Assembly (NCBI GenBank): GCA_947463445.1
Contig: CANHRS010000010.1
Location: 1 to 49,034, forward strand
Direction: 5' to 3'
Length of the DNA stretch: 49,034 nt
Source: Flavobacteriia bacterium
Lineage (GTDB): Bacteria > Bacteroidota > Bacteroidia > Flavobacteriales_D > Crocinitomicaceae
Notes under the pieces: generated by a model
Seen by the model: the letters and a program-made list of their open reading frames with translations, nothing else
The model's database searches: none
What the model was told of the DNA's origin: nothing
Part shown: positions 10,055 to 19,594 of the stretch, in pieces
Position numbering within the stretch: position 1 is the first letter of the stretch
Layout of the letters: every line of letters begins with the position of its first letter
Made by a program: the position numbers and the translations under genes

Positions 10055-11367
10055 AAAAAATAGCCGTTATTGGTACAGGTTATGTAGGGTTAGTTACTGG
10101 TACTTGTTTTGCAGAAACGGGCAATCAAGTAATTTGCGTAGATAATAATGCTGCTAAGGTAGATAAGATGCGTAATGGAGAGATTCCGATTTACGAACCA
10201 CATTTAGATGTTTTATTCGAACGGAATATCAAAGCAAATCGTTTGGTTTTTACAACAGATTTACAAGAAGGTATTAAAGATGCTGAAATTATTTTTTTAG
10301 CATTGCCAACACCTCCAGGTGAAGATGGGTCTGCGGATTTATCTTACATACTAGGAGTAGCAGAAGAATTAGGGAAAATCATTACGGATTATAAAGTGGT
10401 AGTTGATAAGAGTACAGTCCCAGTTGGTACTGCAGAGAAAGTACGTCTAGCGATGGCGAAAAATGCAACGGTTGACTTTGACGTAGTTTCTAATCCAGAG
10501 TTTTTACGCGAAGGTTTTGCTGTAGATGATTTTATGAAACCAGATCGAGTTGTAATTGGAACTTCTTCGGACCGTGCGAAAAAAACTATGGATCAATTAT
10601 ACAAACCATTTGTTCGTCAAGGTAATCCAATTCTTTTCATGGATGAAAAATCTGCAGAATTAACCAAATATGCAGCTAATTCATTTCTTGCAACGAAAAT
10701 TACGTTCATGAACGAAATTGCAAATTTTTGTGAGTTAGTTGGTGCGGATGTAGATAAAGTACGAATAGGTATTGGTTCGGATGAGCGTATCGGAAAACGT
10801 TTTTTATTCCCAGGAATTGGATATGGAGGTTCTTGCTTCCCAAAAGATGTACAGGCATTAGTGAAATCTGGAAATGAATATAACTTTTCATTTGAAATTT
10901 TGAAATCTGTGATGACTGTTAATGAAGAGCAAAAGACGGTTATTATTCCAAAAATTAAAAACTTCTTTCGTGGCGATTTGAAAGGTAAAAAAATAGCACT
11001 TTGGGGCTTAGCATTCAAGCCAGATACGGATGATATTCGTGAAGCTCCGGCTTTGTATATTATTGATGCTTTAGTAGATGCAGGTGCTAAAGTTACCGCT
11101 TTTGATCCAGAAGCTATGCCAAATGTACAAGGTGTAATTGGAGATAAAATTAACTATGCTTCCAATGAATATGAAGCGCTTGAAAATGCAGACGCATTAG
11201 TAGTTTGCACTGAGTGGGGTATTTTTAGAAATCCTGATTTTGATAAGATTGCTAATTTGCTAAAGGATAAAGTAATTTTTGACGGAAGAAATCTTTTTGA
11301 TTTACATGAAATGAATGAAAGAGGTTTTTATTATAGCTCAATAGGTCGTTCTATTGTTGAAAAATAA
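10051..11367 (+). CDS. ugd: UDP-glucose 6-dehydrogenase
   Basis: Oxidises UDP-glucose twice with NAD+ to UDP-glucuronate in the cytoplasm. It has 438 residues. The N-terminal Rossmann domain begins [19 protein letters not shown]. The central part has [10 protein letters not shown] and NPEFLREG. The catalytic cysteine is Cys262 in YGGSCFPKD, and the C-terminal nucleotide-binding domain has [17 protein letters not shown]. These are the standard UGD signatures and distinguish it from the GlcNAc-type dehydrogenase at 13955. The next gene, a UXS-type decarboxylase, uses its product. It is coupled to the upstream aminotransferase and five bases from the downstream gene. Confidence 0.93.
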   Translation: MKKIAVIGTGYVGLVTGTCFAETGNQVICVDNNAAKVDKMRNGEIPIYEPHLDVLFERNIKANRLVFTTDLQEGIKDAEIIFLALPTPPGEDGSADLSYILGVAEELGKIITDYKVVVDKSTVPVGTAEKVRLAMAKNATVDFDVVSNPEFLREGFAVDDFMKPDRVVIGTSSDRAKKTMDQLYKPFVRQGNPILFMDEKSAELTKYAANSFLATKITFMNEIANFCELVGADVDKVRIGIGSDERIGKRFLFPGIGYGGSCFPKDVQALVKSGNEYNFSFEILKSVMTVNEEQKTVIIPKIKNFFRGDLKGKKIALWGLAFKPDTDDIREAPALYIIDALVDAGAKVTAFDPEAMPNVQGVIGDKINYASNEYEALENADALVVCTEWGIFRNPDFDKIANLLKDKVIFDGRNLFDLHEMNERGFYYSSIGRSIVEK

Positions 11368-11372
11368 GCAAT

Positions 11373-12368
11373 ATGGAAAGAAGAAAAAGAATATTAATCA
11401 CTGGAGCAGCTGGATTTTTAGGGTCGCATTTGTGTGATCGCTTCATAAAAGAGAACTACCATGTAATTGGTATGGATAATTTAATTACTGGACGTTTAAA
11501 AAACATCGAACACCTTTTTAAATTAGAAAATTTTGAATTTTATAATCACGATGTTTCTAAATATATTCATGTACCTGGTGAGTTAGATTATATCTTACAT
11601 TTTGCATCTCCAGCAAGTCCCATAGATTATTTGAAAATTCCTATTCAAACATTAAAAGTTGGTTCTTTGGGTATTCATAATTGTTTAGGTTTAGCAAAAG
11701 TCAAAGGTGCTCGTGTATTAATTGCTTCTACTTCTGAAGTTTATGGCGATCCTACAGTACATCCTCAACCCGAAGAATATTGGGGAAATGTTAATCCGGT
11801 AGGACCTCGTGGCGTTTACGATGAGGCAAAACGTTTCCAAGAAGCTATGACAATGGCTTACCATACATATCATGGTTTAGAAACTCGAATTGTACGTATA
11901 TTTAATACGTATGGACCTAGGATGCGTTTGAACGATGGACGTGTATTGCCAGCATTTATTGGACAAGCACTTAGAGGAGAGGATTTAACGATTTTTGGAG
12001 ATGGATCTCAAACTCGTTCCTTTTGTTATGTAGATGATTTGGTAGAAGGTATTTATCGTTTATTACATTCAGATTATGCAGAACCAGTAAATATTGGAAA
12101 TCCTGATGAGATTACTATTGGGCAATTTGCGGAAGAGATCATTAAATTGACTAATACGGATCAAAAGGTTGTTTACCATGATTTACCAATCAATGATCCC
12201 AAACAACGTCAACCAAATATAACTAAAGCAAAAGAGATTTTAGGTTGGGAGCCAAAAGTTTCTCGTAGTGAAGGTCTAAAATTGACATACGAGTATTTTT
12301 GTAGTCTTTCAGAAGAAGAATTGAGACATAAAGAGCATAATAATTTTGATAATTATATTGTAAAATAA
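11373..12368 (+). CDS. uxs: UDP-glucuronate decarboxylase (UDP-xylose synthase)
   Basis: A short-chain dehydrogenase/reductase of 331 residues that converts UDP-GlcA to UDP-xylose. The start shows the NAD-binding [17 protein letters not shown]. The UXS-typical [22 protein letters not shown] and STSEVYGDP follow. The active-site YDEAK gives Tyr149 and Lys153. [12 protein letters not shown], then [12 protein letters not shown] complete the pattern. It lacks the long N-terminal membrane part of animal UXS. Directly after ugd, it makes a two-gene UDP-xylose module. Its stop and the next start share one base (TAATG). Other extended SDRs look similar, but the SPASP and [10 protein letters not shown] motifs favour UXS. 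Confidence 0.87.
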   Translation: MERRKRILITGAAGFLGSHLCDRFIKENYHVIGMDNLITGRLKNIEHLFKLENFEFYNHDVSKYIHVPGELDYILHFASPASPIDYLKIPIQTLKVGSLGIHNCLGLAKVKGARVLIASTSEVYGDPTVHPQPEEYWGNVNPVGPRGVYDEAKRFQEAMTMAYHTYHGLETRIVRIFNTYGPRMRLNDGRVLPAFIGQALRGEDLTIFGDGSQTRSFCYVDDLVEGIYRLLHSDYAEPVNIGNPDEITIGQFAEEIIKLTNTDQKVVYHDLPINDPKQRQPNITKAKEILGWEPKVSRSEGLKLTYEYFCSLSEEELRHKEHNNFDNYIVK

Positions 12369-12943
12369 TGGATTATTTTGCGCACGAAACTGCTGTTGTA
12401 GACGATGGATGTACGATTGGAAAAGGTACTAAAATTTGGCATTTTTCGCATATCATGCCAAATTGTATACTTGGTGAAAATTGTAATATTGGTCAAAATG
12501 TAGTTGTTTCTCCGGATGTAATACTAGGAGAAAATGTTAAGGTACAAAATAATGTTTCGATTTATACAGGGGTTATTTGTGAGGATGATGTTTTCTTAGG
12601 ACCATCTATGGTTTTTACGAATGTAATGAATCCTAGAAGTGCCGTCAACCGAAAAAATGATTACCTAAAAACGATTGTTCGTAAAGGTGCTTCTATTGGT
12701 GCAAACGCAACGATTGTTTGTGGCCATGATATTGGAGAGTATGCATTTATTGGAGCTGGTGCTGTGGTTACAAAAACAGTCGCTCCATACGCTTTAATGG
12801 TTGGAAATCCTGCGCGTCAATTAGGTTGGATGAGTGAGTATGGACAAAGACTAGAATTTAATAATGTTGGTATTTCTGTCTGCTCTGAAAGTGGAGAGGA
12901 ATATAAATTAGAAAATAATAAGGTCATTAAAATAAGCAAATGA
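12368..12943 (+). CDS. wbpD: Left-handed beta-helix N-acetyltransferase, WbpD-like
   Basis: 191 residues built on hexapeptide repeats of the LbH acyltransferase fold (for example [48 protein letters not shown], split here by short spacers). [14 protein letters not shown] and the C-terminal [26 protein letters not shown] are close to WbpD/WlbB. Such enzymes acetylate the 3-amino group of UDP-GlcNAc(3NH2)A with acetyl-CoA. The neighbouring WbpE-, WbpB- and WbpA-type genes supply the earlier steps, which supports this call. Start and stop overlap both neighbours, so it is translated from a coupled operon. Confidence 0.87.
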   Translation: MDYFAHETAVVDDGCTIGKGTKIWHFSHIMPNCILGENCNIGQNVVVSPDVILGENVKVQNNVSIYTGVICEDDVFLGPSMVFTNVMNPRSAVNRKNDYLKTIVRKGASIGANATIVCGHDIGEYAFIGAGAVVTKTVAPYALMVGNPARQLGWMSEYGQRLEFNNVGISVCSESGEEYKLENNKVIKISK

Positions 12944-13986
12944 TTGTAACTAACGAAAAAGTAAGATTTGCAGTTGTTGGTGCTGGACATATCGGTAAGC
13001 GTCATGCAGAAATGATTTCACGTGATCCTGAGGCAGAATTAGTTGCAATGGTCGATGTACGAAGTCCGGAAGAATGTGGTGTCACAAATGAAATACCATT
13101 TTTTAATACAGTAGAAGAGTTATTGAATTCTAATTTAGATTTTGATGTCGTAAATGTATGTACTCCTAATGGTTTACACGCTGAACAATCCATAAAGGCT
13201 TTAGAAGCTAGAAAACATGTGGTTTGTGAAAAACCGATGGGCTTATCTAAAGAAGAGTGTGAAAAGGTAATTTTCAAATCGTTACAAATGTCTCGCAATG
13301 TATTTTGTGTTATGCAAAATAGATATTCTCCACCTTCCGAATGGATCAAAAAAGTAGTGCAAGAAAAAATACTAGGAGATATTTTTATGGTGCAATTGAA
13401 CTGTTATTGGAACAGAGATTCACGCTACTATAAAAAAGGTGGCTGGAAAGGTACACAAGATTTAGATGGTGGTACTTTATTTACACAATTTTCTCACTTT
13501 ATTGATATTATGTATTGGTTATTTGGAGATATAGATAATATCAAAGGTAACTTTGCAGATTTTACGCACCAAGATACGACTGATTTTGAAGATTCTGGAT
13601 TTGTTTCGTTTGATTTCTTAAATGGAGGAATGGGATCAATTAATTATTCAACAGCAGTAGTGGATAAAAACTTAGAAAGTTCCATGACAATTATCGGTAG
13701 TAAAGGGAGTGTTAAAATTGGCGGTCAATATATGAATGAGGTAGAAGTTTGTAATATCCCAGGATATGAAATGCCTATTTTAGCGGAATCTAGTCCTGCA
13801 AATGATTATGGCCCATATAAAGGTTCTGCTGCAAACCATCATTTTCTAATTTCCAATGTGGTTCAAACATTAAAAGGTAAATCCACTGCTACAACAAATG
13901 CTCTAGAAGGGTTAAAGGTAGTAGAAATTATTGAACGAATTTATAACGTAAAAAATGAGCAAATCAATGTATCAAAAGTTAATTAA
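12940..13986 (+). CDS. wbpB: Gfo/Idh/MocA-family oxidoreductase, WbpB-like
   Basis: An NAD-dependent sugar-nucleotide 3-dehydrogenase of 348 residues. The N-terminal Rossmann fold starts [19 protein letters not shown]. The catalytic-region motif HVVCEKPMG gives Lys98, and a C-terminal Gfo/Idh/MocA domain holds [23 protein letters not shown]-like residues (the His in the QFSHFID segment is the expected second active-site residue). In the WbpA-B-E-D pathway it oxidises C3 of UDP-GlcNAcA before the aminotransferase. It overlaps the upstream gene by four bases and the downstream gene by about 32 bases, tighter packing than elsewhere in the cluster. Confidence 0.88.
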   Translation: MIVTNEKVRFAVVGAGHIGKRHAEMISRDPEAELVAMVDVRSPEECGVTNEIPFFNTVEELLNSNLDFDVVNVCTPNGLHAEQSIKALEARKHVVCEKPMGLSKEECEKVIFKSLQMSRNVFCVMQNRYSPPSEWIKKVVQEKILGDIFMVQLNCYWNRDSRYYKKGGWKGTQDLDGGTLFTQFSHFIDIMYWLFGDIDNIKGNFADFTHQDTTDFEDSGFVSFDFLNGGMGSINYSTAVVDKNLESSMTIIGSKGSVKIGGQYMNEVEVCNIPGYEMPILAESSPANDYGPYKGSAANHHFLISNVVQTLKGKSTATTNALEGLKVVEIIERIYNVKNEQINVSKVN

Positions 13987-15259
13987 TAAGGAAGCTAAAT
14001 TAGCTGTTATCGGTTTAGGATATGTAGGTCTTCCGATAGCCCTAGAATTCGCAAGAACGATTCAAGTCATTGGATTTGATATCAATCAAGAACGTGTAGA
14101 AATGATGCGTAAGAATATCGATCCAAGTCATGAGTTAGAAGCAGCTGCTTTTGAGGGGTGTGATATTCATTTTACGGCAGATTTAGACGATCTTAGAGAA
14201 GCAACTTTTTTTATCGTTGCTGTACCTACACCAATTGATTCTGCAAATGTCCCTGATTTAAAACCGTTGATTGGTGCTTCTTCAACTGTGGGAAAAGTAC
14301 TTAAAAAGGGAGATTACGTTGTATTTGAGTCTACTGTATACCCTGGTTGTACTGAAGAGGATTGTGTTCCAGTATTAGAAAAAGAATCTGGTTTGAAATT
14401 TAGAAAAGATTTTATGTTGGGCTACTCGCCTGAACGAATCAATCCAGGGGATAAAGAGCATACACTTAGAAATATTACGAAAATAGTTTCAGGGTGTTGT
14501 ACCGAATCGTTAGATAACATAGCTTCTACCTATGAAATTGTGGTAGATGCAGGTGTACATAGAGCTTCATCTATTAAAGTTGCAGAAGCTGCTAAAATTA
14601 TTGAAAATACGCAGCGAGATGTTAATATTGCATTAATTAATGAACTTTCTATTATATTTAATAAATTAGGTATCAATACATTTGATGTTTTAGAGGCTGC
14701 CGGTACAAAATGGAACTTCTTAAAATTCTTTCCTGGTCTAGTAGGTGGACATTGTATTGGAGTAGATCCATATTATTTGACACATAAAGCAGCACAAGCC
14801 GGTTATATATCGAAAGTGATTACTAGTGGACGTTTTGTTAATGATTCCATGGGTGGCTATATTGCAAAACAAATTGTAAAAAAAATGATTGCTCAAGGTA
14901 AGCATATTCAAGATACACGTGTATTGGTAATGGGTGCTACTTTTAAAGAAGATGTTACCGATATTCGAAATACGAAAGTCATCGATGTAGTAAAAGAATT
15001 ACAATCTTATCAAGTAAAAGTTGATTTAGTAGATCCACATGCTTCCTCTAGTGAGATGGAACATGAATATGGGATTGGACTACATGAACAACCTGAAGGT
15101 TTGTATGATTCTATAATCGTTGCTGTAAACCATAAAGATTATATTGGCTTAACGGAAGCATATTTTAAGTCTTTATTAATCGATGGTAAAGGAACTTTTG
15201 CAGATATCAAAGGGATTTATAGAGGGAAGATTAAAGAATTGGAATACTGGAGTTTGTAA
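13955..15259 (+). CDS. wbpA: UDP-N-acetylglucosamine 6-dehydrogenase (WbpA/TviB-like nucleotide-sugar dehydrogenase)
   Basis: 434 residues of the UDP-glucose/GDP-mannose dehydrogenase superfamily. It oxidises the C6 of a UDP-HexNAc to the uronic acid. Motifs: LAVIGLGYVGLPIALEFA, VPTPID, ESTVYPGCTEE, YSPERINPGDKEHT, KVAEAAKIIENTQRDVNIAL, AAGTKWNFLKF, and GGHCIGVDPYYLTHKA with catalytic Cys267. By these motifs it is closest to the TviB/WbpO branch; the neighbouring wbpB, wbpD and wbpE genes argue that the substrate here is UDP-GlcNAc. The start overlaps the preceding gene by 32 bases; a second Met at residue 5 (13967) is an alternative. The ugd at 10051 is a different subfamily. Confidence 0.85.
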   Translation: MSKSMYQKLINKEAKLAVIGLGYVGLPIALEFARTIQVIGFDINQERVEMMRKNIDPSHELEAAAFEGCDIHFTADLDDLREATFFIVAVPTPIDSANVPDLKPLIGASSTVGKVLKKGDYVVFESTVYPGCTEEDCVPVLEKESGLKFRKDFMLGYSPERINPGDKEHTLRNITKIVSGCCTESLDNIASTYEIVVDAGVHRASSIKVAEAAKIIENTQRDVNIALINELSIIFNKLGINTFDVLEAAGTKWNFLKFFPGLVGGHCIGVDPYYLTHKAAQAGYISKVITSGRFVNDSMGGYIAKQIVKKMIAQGKHIQDTRVLVMGATFKEDVTDIRNTKVIDVVKELQSYQVKVDLVDPHASSSEMEHEYGIGLHEQPEGLYDSIIVAVNHKDYIGLTEAYFKSLLIDGKGTFADIKGIYRGKIKELEYWSL

Positions 15260-15325
15260 AATATTAATGATGGATTTGGAGTGATGAATTCATAAATCCT
15301 AATCCATAAATCATAATTTCATAAG

Positions 15326-16372
15326 ATGAATATATTAGTTACGGGAGGTGCAGGTTTTATAGGCTCACATGTTGTACGTTTATTTGTAAATAAGTATCCG
15401 GAACATACCATTATTAATTTTGATAAATTGACATATGCTGGTAATCTTTCTAATTTAAAAGATTTGGAAGGTAAAACAAATTATCAATTTGTAAAGGGAG
15501 ATATTTGTTCCCAAGCAGATATCAAAGCGGTATTTGAAAAATATCAGATTACAGATGTGATTCATTTAGCAGCTGAATCCCATGTAGATAGGTCGATTGA
15601 AGGTCCTATGGAGTTTGCTATGACAAATGTCATAGGCACACTAAATTTATTAAATGAAGCTAAATCCTATTGGGATTTGACTGAAAAACATACGTTTCAC
15701 CATGTTTCAACGGATGAGGTCTATGGTTCTTTAGGGGCTGAAGGGTTGTTTACGGAAACTACTTCGTATGATCCAAGAAGTCCATATTCTGCATCTAAAG
15801 CTTCTTCCGATCACTTTGTAAATGCTTTTTTTCACACGTATAATTTTCCGGTGAAAATGAGTAATTGCTCCAATAATTATGGGAGTCATCATTTTCCGGA
15901 AAAATTAATTCCTTTGATGATTCAAAATATAGTGAATATGAAACCTTTGCCTGTATATGGTAAAGGAGATAATATTCGTGATTGGTTGTGGGTGGAAGAC
16001 CATGCACGTGCAATTGAAACTATTTTCTTGCACGGTACCTATGGAGAATCCTATAACGTCGGAGGGTTAAATGAATGGAAAAACATTGATTTAGTGCATT
16101 ATTTGTGTAACATGTTAGACGAAAAATTAAAACGTGAGCCCGGAACTTCTGCAAGTCTGATAACGTATGTTACTGATCGTTCTGGACATGATATGCGCTA
16201 TGCAATTGATGCTTCAAAACTGGAAAAAGAATTAGGTTGGACACCTTCCATTACCTTTGAAGAAGGATTGGATAAAACGGTGGATTGGTATTTAGCCAAT
16301 GAAGAATGGGTGAAGGAAGTTACAAGTGGAGATTATCAAAAGTATTATTCAGACATGTATTCTAATAGATAA
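15326..16372 (+). CDS. rfbB: dTDP-glucose 4,6-dehydratase
   Basis: First committed step from dTDP-glucose to rhamnose and other deoxy sugars, giving dTDP-4-keto-6-deoxyglucose. The 348 residues start NILVTGGAGFIGSHVVRLF. HLAAESHVDRSI, STDEVYGSLG with the catalytic Asp-Glu pair, and SPYSASKASSDH with Tyr154 and Lys158 follow. SNCSNNYGSHHFPEKLIPLMI and GDNIRDWLWVEDHARAI are diagnostic of RfbB/RmlB. It lies 66 bases after the preceding gene, across a small AT-rich gap with imperfect repeats. rmlA, C and D are not in the window. Confidence 0.95.
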   Translation: MNILVTGGAGFIGSHVVRLFVNKYPEHTIINFDKLTYAGNLSNLKDLEGKTNYQFVKGDICSQADIKAVFEKYQITDVIHLAAESHVDRSIEGPMEFAMTNVIGTLNLLNEAKSYWDLTEKHTFHHVSTDEVYGSLGAEGLFTETTSYDPRSPYSASKASSDHFVNAFFHTYNFPVKMSNCSNNYGSHHFPEKLIPLMIQNIVNMKPLPVYGKGDNIRDWLWVEDHARAIETIFLHGTYGESYNVGGLNEWKNIDLVHYLCNMLDEKLKREPGTSASLITYVTDRSGHDMRYAIDASKLEKELGWTPSITFEEGLDKTVDWYLANEEWVKEVTSGDYQKYYSDMYSNR

Positions 16373-16374
16373 TT

Positions 16375-17127
16375 ATGGGACTTTTCTCTTTATTTTCAAA
16401 AAAAAAACAAGCAATACAATTACCTCCTTTTGATTTTTCAATAATAGGAGTGGATATGCATAGCCACTTATTACCTGGTATAGATGATGGAGCGGCTACT
16501 TTGGATCATAGTATTGGTATGATTTTGAAATTTAAAGAGTTGGGTTATAAAAAACTGATTGCTACGCCTCATATTATGATGGATTGTTATAAGAATACAC
16601 CAGAAATAATTGCTGCAAAACACGCAGAGGTGAAAGCAGAATTAGAACGCTTAAATATCGATATCGAGTTTGAATCCGCAGCTGAAAATTTTTATGAAGA
16701 GGCTTTAACGGAATCAATTAAGGAAAAACGTGCGGTTACTTTTAACGATAATTATTTATTGTTTGAATTTTCTTTTTTCAGTGAACCATCTCAGATTGAT
16801 CAATTAATTTTTGATATGTCCGTTAATGGATATATACCAGTATTAGCTCATTATGAACGATATCCGTATTATTTTAAAAATCCAGAAAAAATAGAAGAGT
16901 ATAGGAGTAAAGGAGTTCAGATACAAGTAAATTTACTTTCAATTGTTGGTCATTATGGGCCTGAAGTTATGGAACAAGCACATTATTTGATTGATAATCA
17001 GTTAGTAGATTTTGTTTCCTTAGATTGCCATCGTATTGAACACCTCGAAATTTTAGAAAGATGTGCCTCTCATCCATACTTCCATAAATTAGCGGATTTA
17101 GATTTAAAAAATAAATCTTTACTTTAA
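16375..17127 (+). CDS. PHP-domain protein-tyrosine phosphatase (CpsB/YwqE type)
   Basis: A metal-dependent phosphatase of 250 residues. Proteins of this type dephosphorylate the tyrosine kinase/co-polymerase that controls capsule or exopolysaccharide chain length. Metal-binding PHP motifs are present: DMHSHLLPGIDDGA with His29 and His31, IATPHIM, the glutamate-rich AAENFYEEAL, LAHYERYPYY and SLDCHRIEH near the end. It lies two bases after rfbB and is the last gene of the cluster before a strong terminator. No Wzc-type kinase is in the window, so its partner must be encoded elsewhere. Confidence 0.88.
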   Translation: MGLFSLFSKKKQAIQLPPFDFSIIGVDMHSHLLPGIDDGAATLDHSIGMILKFKELGYKKLIATPHIMMDCYKNTPEIIAAKHAEVKAELERLNIDIEFESAAENFYEEALTESIKEKRAVTFNDNYLLFEFSFFSEPSQIDQLIFDMSVNGYIPVLAHYERYPYYFKNPEKIEEYRSKGVQIQVNLLSIVGHYGPEVMEQAHYLIDNQLVDFVSLDCHRIEHLEILERCASHPYFHKLADLDLKNKSLL

Positions 17128-17140
17128 ACATCAAGTTATA

Positions 17141-17185
17141 AAACAAATAAATCCTGCTAATTCAATTAGCAGGATTTATTTGTTT
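17141..17185. terminator. Perfect 20-bp bidirectional terminator
   Basis: Arms 17141-17160 and 17166-17185 are exact reverse complements around a 5-base loop (TTCAA), with a GC core TCCTGC and A/T-rich ends. It separates the convergent polysaccharide cluster and glyS and ends transcription in both directions. Confidence 0.9.
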
Positions 17186-17193
17186 AGTAGGAA

Positions 17194-18735
17194 TTACAAA
17201 TTTTGTAATAAATTTCGCAAGTTTACTTTTTCATCAATTAAAGTATGTAATTCTGAAATTGCAATACGTACTTGTTGCATAGTGTCACGGTCTCTCACAG
17301 TTACCGTATTATTTTCCATGGTTTCATGGTCCACCATCACACAGAAGGGAGTACCAATAGCATCTTGACGACGGTAACGTTTTCCAGGCGAATCTTTTTC
17401 ATCGTATTGACATTGGAAATCGTATTTTAATGTATCGAAGATTTCACGTGCTTTTTCTGGCAATCCGTCTTTACGTGTCAACGGCATAATAGCAACTTTG
17501 TATGGCGCTAATGCAGCTGGTAAAGAAAGTACTACTCGTTCAGATCCGTCTTCCAATTTTTCTGTATTTAAGGAATTACTCAAGACAGCTAAAAACATAC
17601 GGTCTAGACCAACAGAAGTTTCAACTACATATGGCACATAACTTTCGTTTAATTCAGGATCAAAGAATTGTAATTTTTTACCAGAAAATTCTTCGTGTTG
17701 TTTTAAATCGAAGTCTGTACGTGAATGGATTCCTTCTAACTCTTTGAATCCCATTGGGAAATCAAATTCAATATCGCACGCTGCGTTTGCATAATGTGCT
17801 AATTTGATATGGTCATGTAAGCGGTAAGCATCATCTCCTAATCCTAGTGCTTTGTGCCATTTTACACGTGTTTCTTTCCAGTATTCGTACCATTTCATTT
17901 CCTCTCCTGGACGTACAAAAAATTGCATTTCCATTTGTTCGAATTCACGCATACGGAAAATGAATTGACGTGCAACGATTTCATTACGGAATGCTTTACC
18001 AATTTGAGCGATTCCAAACGGAATTTTCATTCTTCCGGATTTTTGTACATTTAAGAAATTCACGAAAATTCCTTGTGCAGTTTCTGGGCGTAAGTAAATA
18101 GTAGCAGCATCTCCAGCAACTGACCCTAACTCTGTAGAAAACATCAGATTGAATTGGCGAACCTCCGTCCAGTTTTTAGAACCGCTAATTGGACATACAA
18201 TTTCTAAATCTATGATTAATTGTTGAACCCCTTCTAAATCATTGTTTTCTAAAGTCGTACGCATACGGTCTTCAATTTCCGTAATTTTTTGAGAATTTCG
18301 CAACACATTTGGATTTGTAGCTAAAAATTGTGCTTTATCGAATGCTTCGCCAAATTTTTTAGATGCTTTTTCAACTTCTTTGTTGATTTTTTGACGAATC
18401 TTTTCGATATGTTCCTCGATTAATACGTCCGCACGGTATCTTTTTTTAGAGTCTTTATTGTCAATTAATGGATCATTGAAAGCATCCACGTGGCCAGAAG
18501 CTTTCCAGGTTGTTGGATGCATGAATATTGCAGAGTCAATACCCACAATGTTTTCATGCATTTGTGTCATCGATTTCCACCAATAGGTTTTGATGTTATT
18601 TTTTAATTCAGAACCTAATTGACCATAGTCATATGTTGCTGCTAAACCATCATATATTTCAGAGGATGGAAATACATATCCATACTCTTTTGCGTGGGAA
18701 ATAACTTCCTTTAATTTGTCTTCTTTTTGTTCCAT
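17194..18735 (-). CDS. glyS: Glycyl-tRNA synthetase
   Basis: A class II alpha2-type enzyme charging tRNA-Gly, 513 residues. The start at 18735 (MEQKEDKLKEVISHAKEYG) is chosen because a longer in-frame version would begin upstream of the promoter box and adds residues foreign to the family. Motif-like segments are GLAATYDYGQLGSELKNNI, the class II motif 2 region RNEIVARQFIFRMREFEQMEMQ (broken up here: RNEIVARQ, FRMREFEQME) and motif 3 ETSVGLDRMFLAVL. A C-terminal anticodon-binding domain has LAPYKVAIMPL. The -7 box ends five bases from the ATG. Confidence 0.95.
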   Translation of the reverse strand: MEQKEDKLKEVISHAKEYGYVFPSSEIYDGLAATYDYGQLGSELKNNIKTYWWKSMTQMHENIVGIDSAIFMHPTTWKASGHVDAFNDPLIDNKDSKKRYRADVLIEEHIEKIRQKINKEVEKASKKFGEAFDKAQFLATNPNVLRNSQKITEIEDRMRTTLENNDLEGVQQLIIDLEIVCPISGSKNWTEVRQFNLMFSTELGSVAGDAATIYLRPETAQGIFVNFLNVQKSGRMKIPFGIAQIGKAFRNEIVARQFIFRMREFEQMEMQFFVRPGEEMKWYEYWKETRVKWHKALGLGDDAYRLHDHIKLAHYANAACDIEFDFPMGFKELEGIHSRTDFDLKQHEEFSGKKLQFFDPELNESYVPYVVETSVGLDRMFLAVLSNSLNTEKLEDGSERVVLSLPAALAPYKVAIMPLTRKDGLPEKAREIFDTLKYDFQCQYDEKDSPGKRYRRQDAIGTPFCVMVDHETMENNTVTVRDRDTMQQVRIAISELHTLIDEKVNLRNLLQNL

Positions 18736-18739
18736 GGTA

Positions 18740-18747
18740 CAAAAGTA
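18740..18747 (-). promoter_or_regulatory. -7 promoter box (TACTTTTG) for glyS
   Basis: Exact TAnnTTTG on the minus strand. The G of the box is at 18740 and the start codon at 18735, the same five-base spacing seen at the OMP-kdtA and XRE promoters. This predicts a leaderless glyS mRNA. Confidence 0.6.
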
Positions 18748-18840
18748 AAAGAAGTATGTTAATTGAGGATTGTTGTTGTTAAATTTATCGAAAAAAATCA
18801 CTTCTAATCTTAGGTATATATCTAGTCCTGATTTAATTCT

Positions 18841-18848
18841 TAAATTTG
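18841..18848 (+). promoter_or_regulatory. -7 promoter box (TAAATTTG) for the prolyl isomerase genes
   Basis: Exact TAnnTTTG match 20 bases before the ATG at 18868, giving a leader of about 15 bases. It is part of a divergent promoter region shared with glyS. Confidence 0.6.
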
Positions 18849-18867
18849 TGCATCTAAAAAAATAACT

Positions 18868-19593
18868 ATGAAAAAAATATTCATTGGTACTTCTCTAGTA
18901 CTACTAACTTTGACTGCTAATGCGCAGGCTAGCTCAAAAAAAACTGCTACGCAAAAAACGGAAGTAAAACCGACTTTAGTTTTGAAAAGTCAATTAGATA
19001 CAGTTTCTTATTTAATTGGTAGAATTTTAGGTGAAAATGTTTTACGTGATTTGTCGAATGCTAATAAAGAACTAGTTATACAAGGTATTACTGATCGATT
19101 AAAAGATCAGTCTGTATTGTGTGAAGATCCTCAAAACAAGATCATTAGCGCTTATTTTCAAAAAATAGAAGCAGAAAAACAAGCTGTTGCAGCTAAAGAA
19201 GGAATGAAAGCCCGTGAAGAAGGAATCTTATTCCTAAATAACAATAAGTCAAAACCAAATATTCAAACTACTTCAACAGGTTTGCAATATGAAGTTATCC
19301 TTTTAGGAAAAGGTGAGAAGCCAAAAGCTTCAGATCAAGTAACTGTTCATTACCATGGTACAACAACGGATGGTAAAGTTTTTGATAGTTCTGTAGATAG
19401 AGGGGAACCTGCAACTTTTGGTTTAAGTCAAGTAATTAAAGGGTGGACAGAAGGATTACAATTAATGCCAGTTGGTTCAAAATTCAAATTTTATATTCCT
19501 CAAGAATTAGCATATGGAGAACAATCTCCTTCTCCTGCAATTAAACCATATTCTGTTTTAATTTTTGATGTAGAGTTAATAAAAATTAATTAA
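18868..19593 (+). CDS. Secreted FKBP-type peptidyl-prolyl isomerase (FkpA/Mip-like)
   Basis: 241 residues that catalyse cis-trans isomerisation at proline and assist folding in the periplasm. A signal peptide (MKKIFIGTSLVLLTLTANAQA) is followed by a helical N-terminal dimerisation region (about 38-115; SYLIGRILGENVLRD and an Ala/Lys/Glu-rich helix). The FKBP domain occupies about 130-240: VTVHYHGTTTDGKVFDSS, FGLSQVIKGWTEGLQLMPVG and IPQELAYGE are the active-site strands. The next gene, one base after the stop, encodes a second, two-domain isomerase, so the pair is co-expressed. Confidence 0.92.
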   Translation: MKKIFIGTSLVLLTLTANAQASSKKTATQKTEVKPTLVLKSQLDTVSYLIGRILGENVLRDLSNANKELVIQGITDRLKDQSVLCEDPQNKIISAYFQKIEAEKQAVAAKEGMKAREEGILFLNNNKSKPNIQTTSTGLQYEVILLGKGEKPKASDQVTVHYHGTTTDGKVFDSSVDRGEPATFGLSQVIKGWTEGLQLMPVGSKFKFYIPQELAYGEQSPSPAIKPYSVLIFDVELIKIN

Positions 19594-19594
19594 T

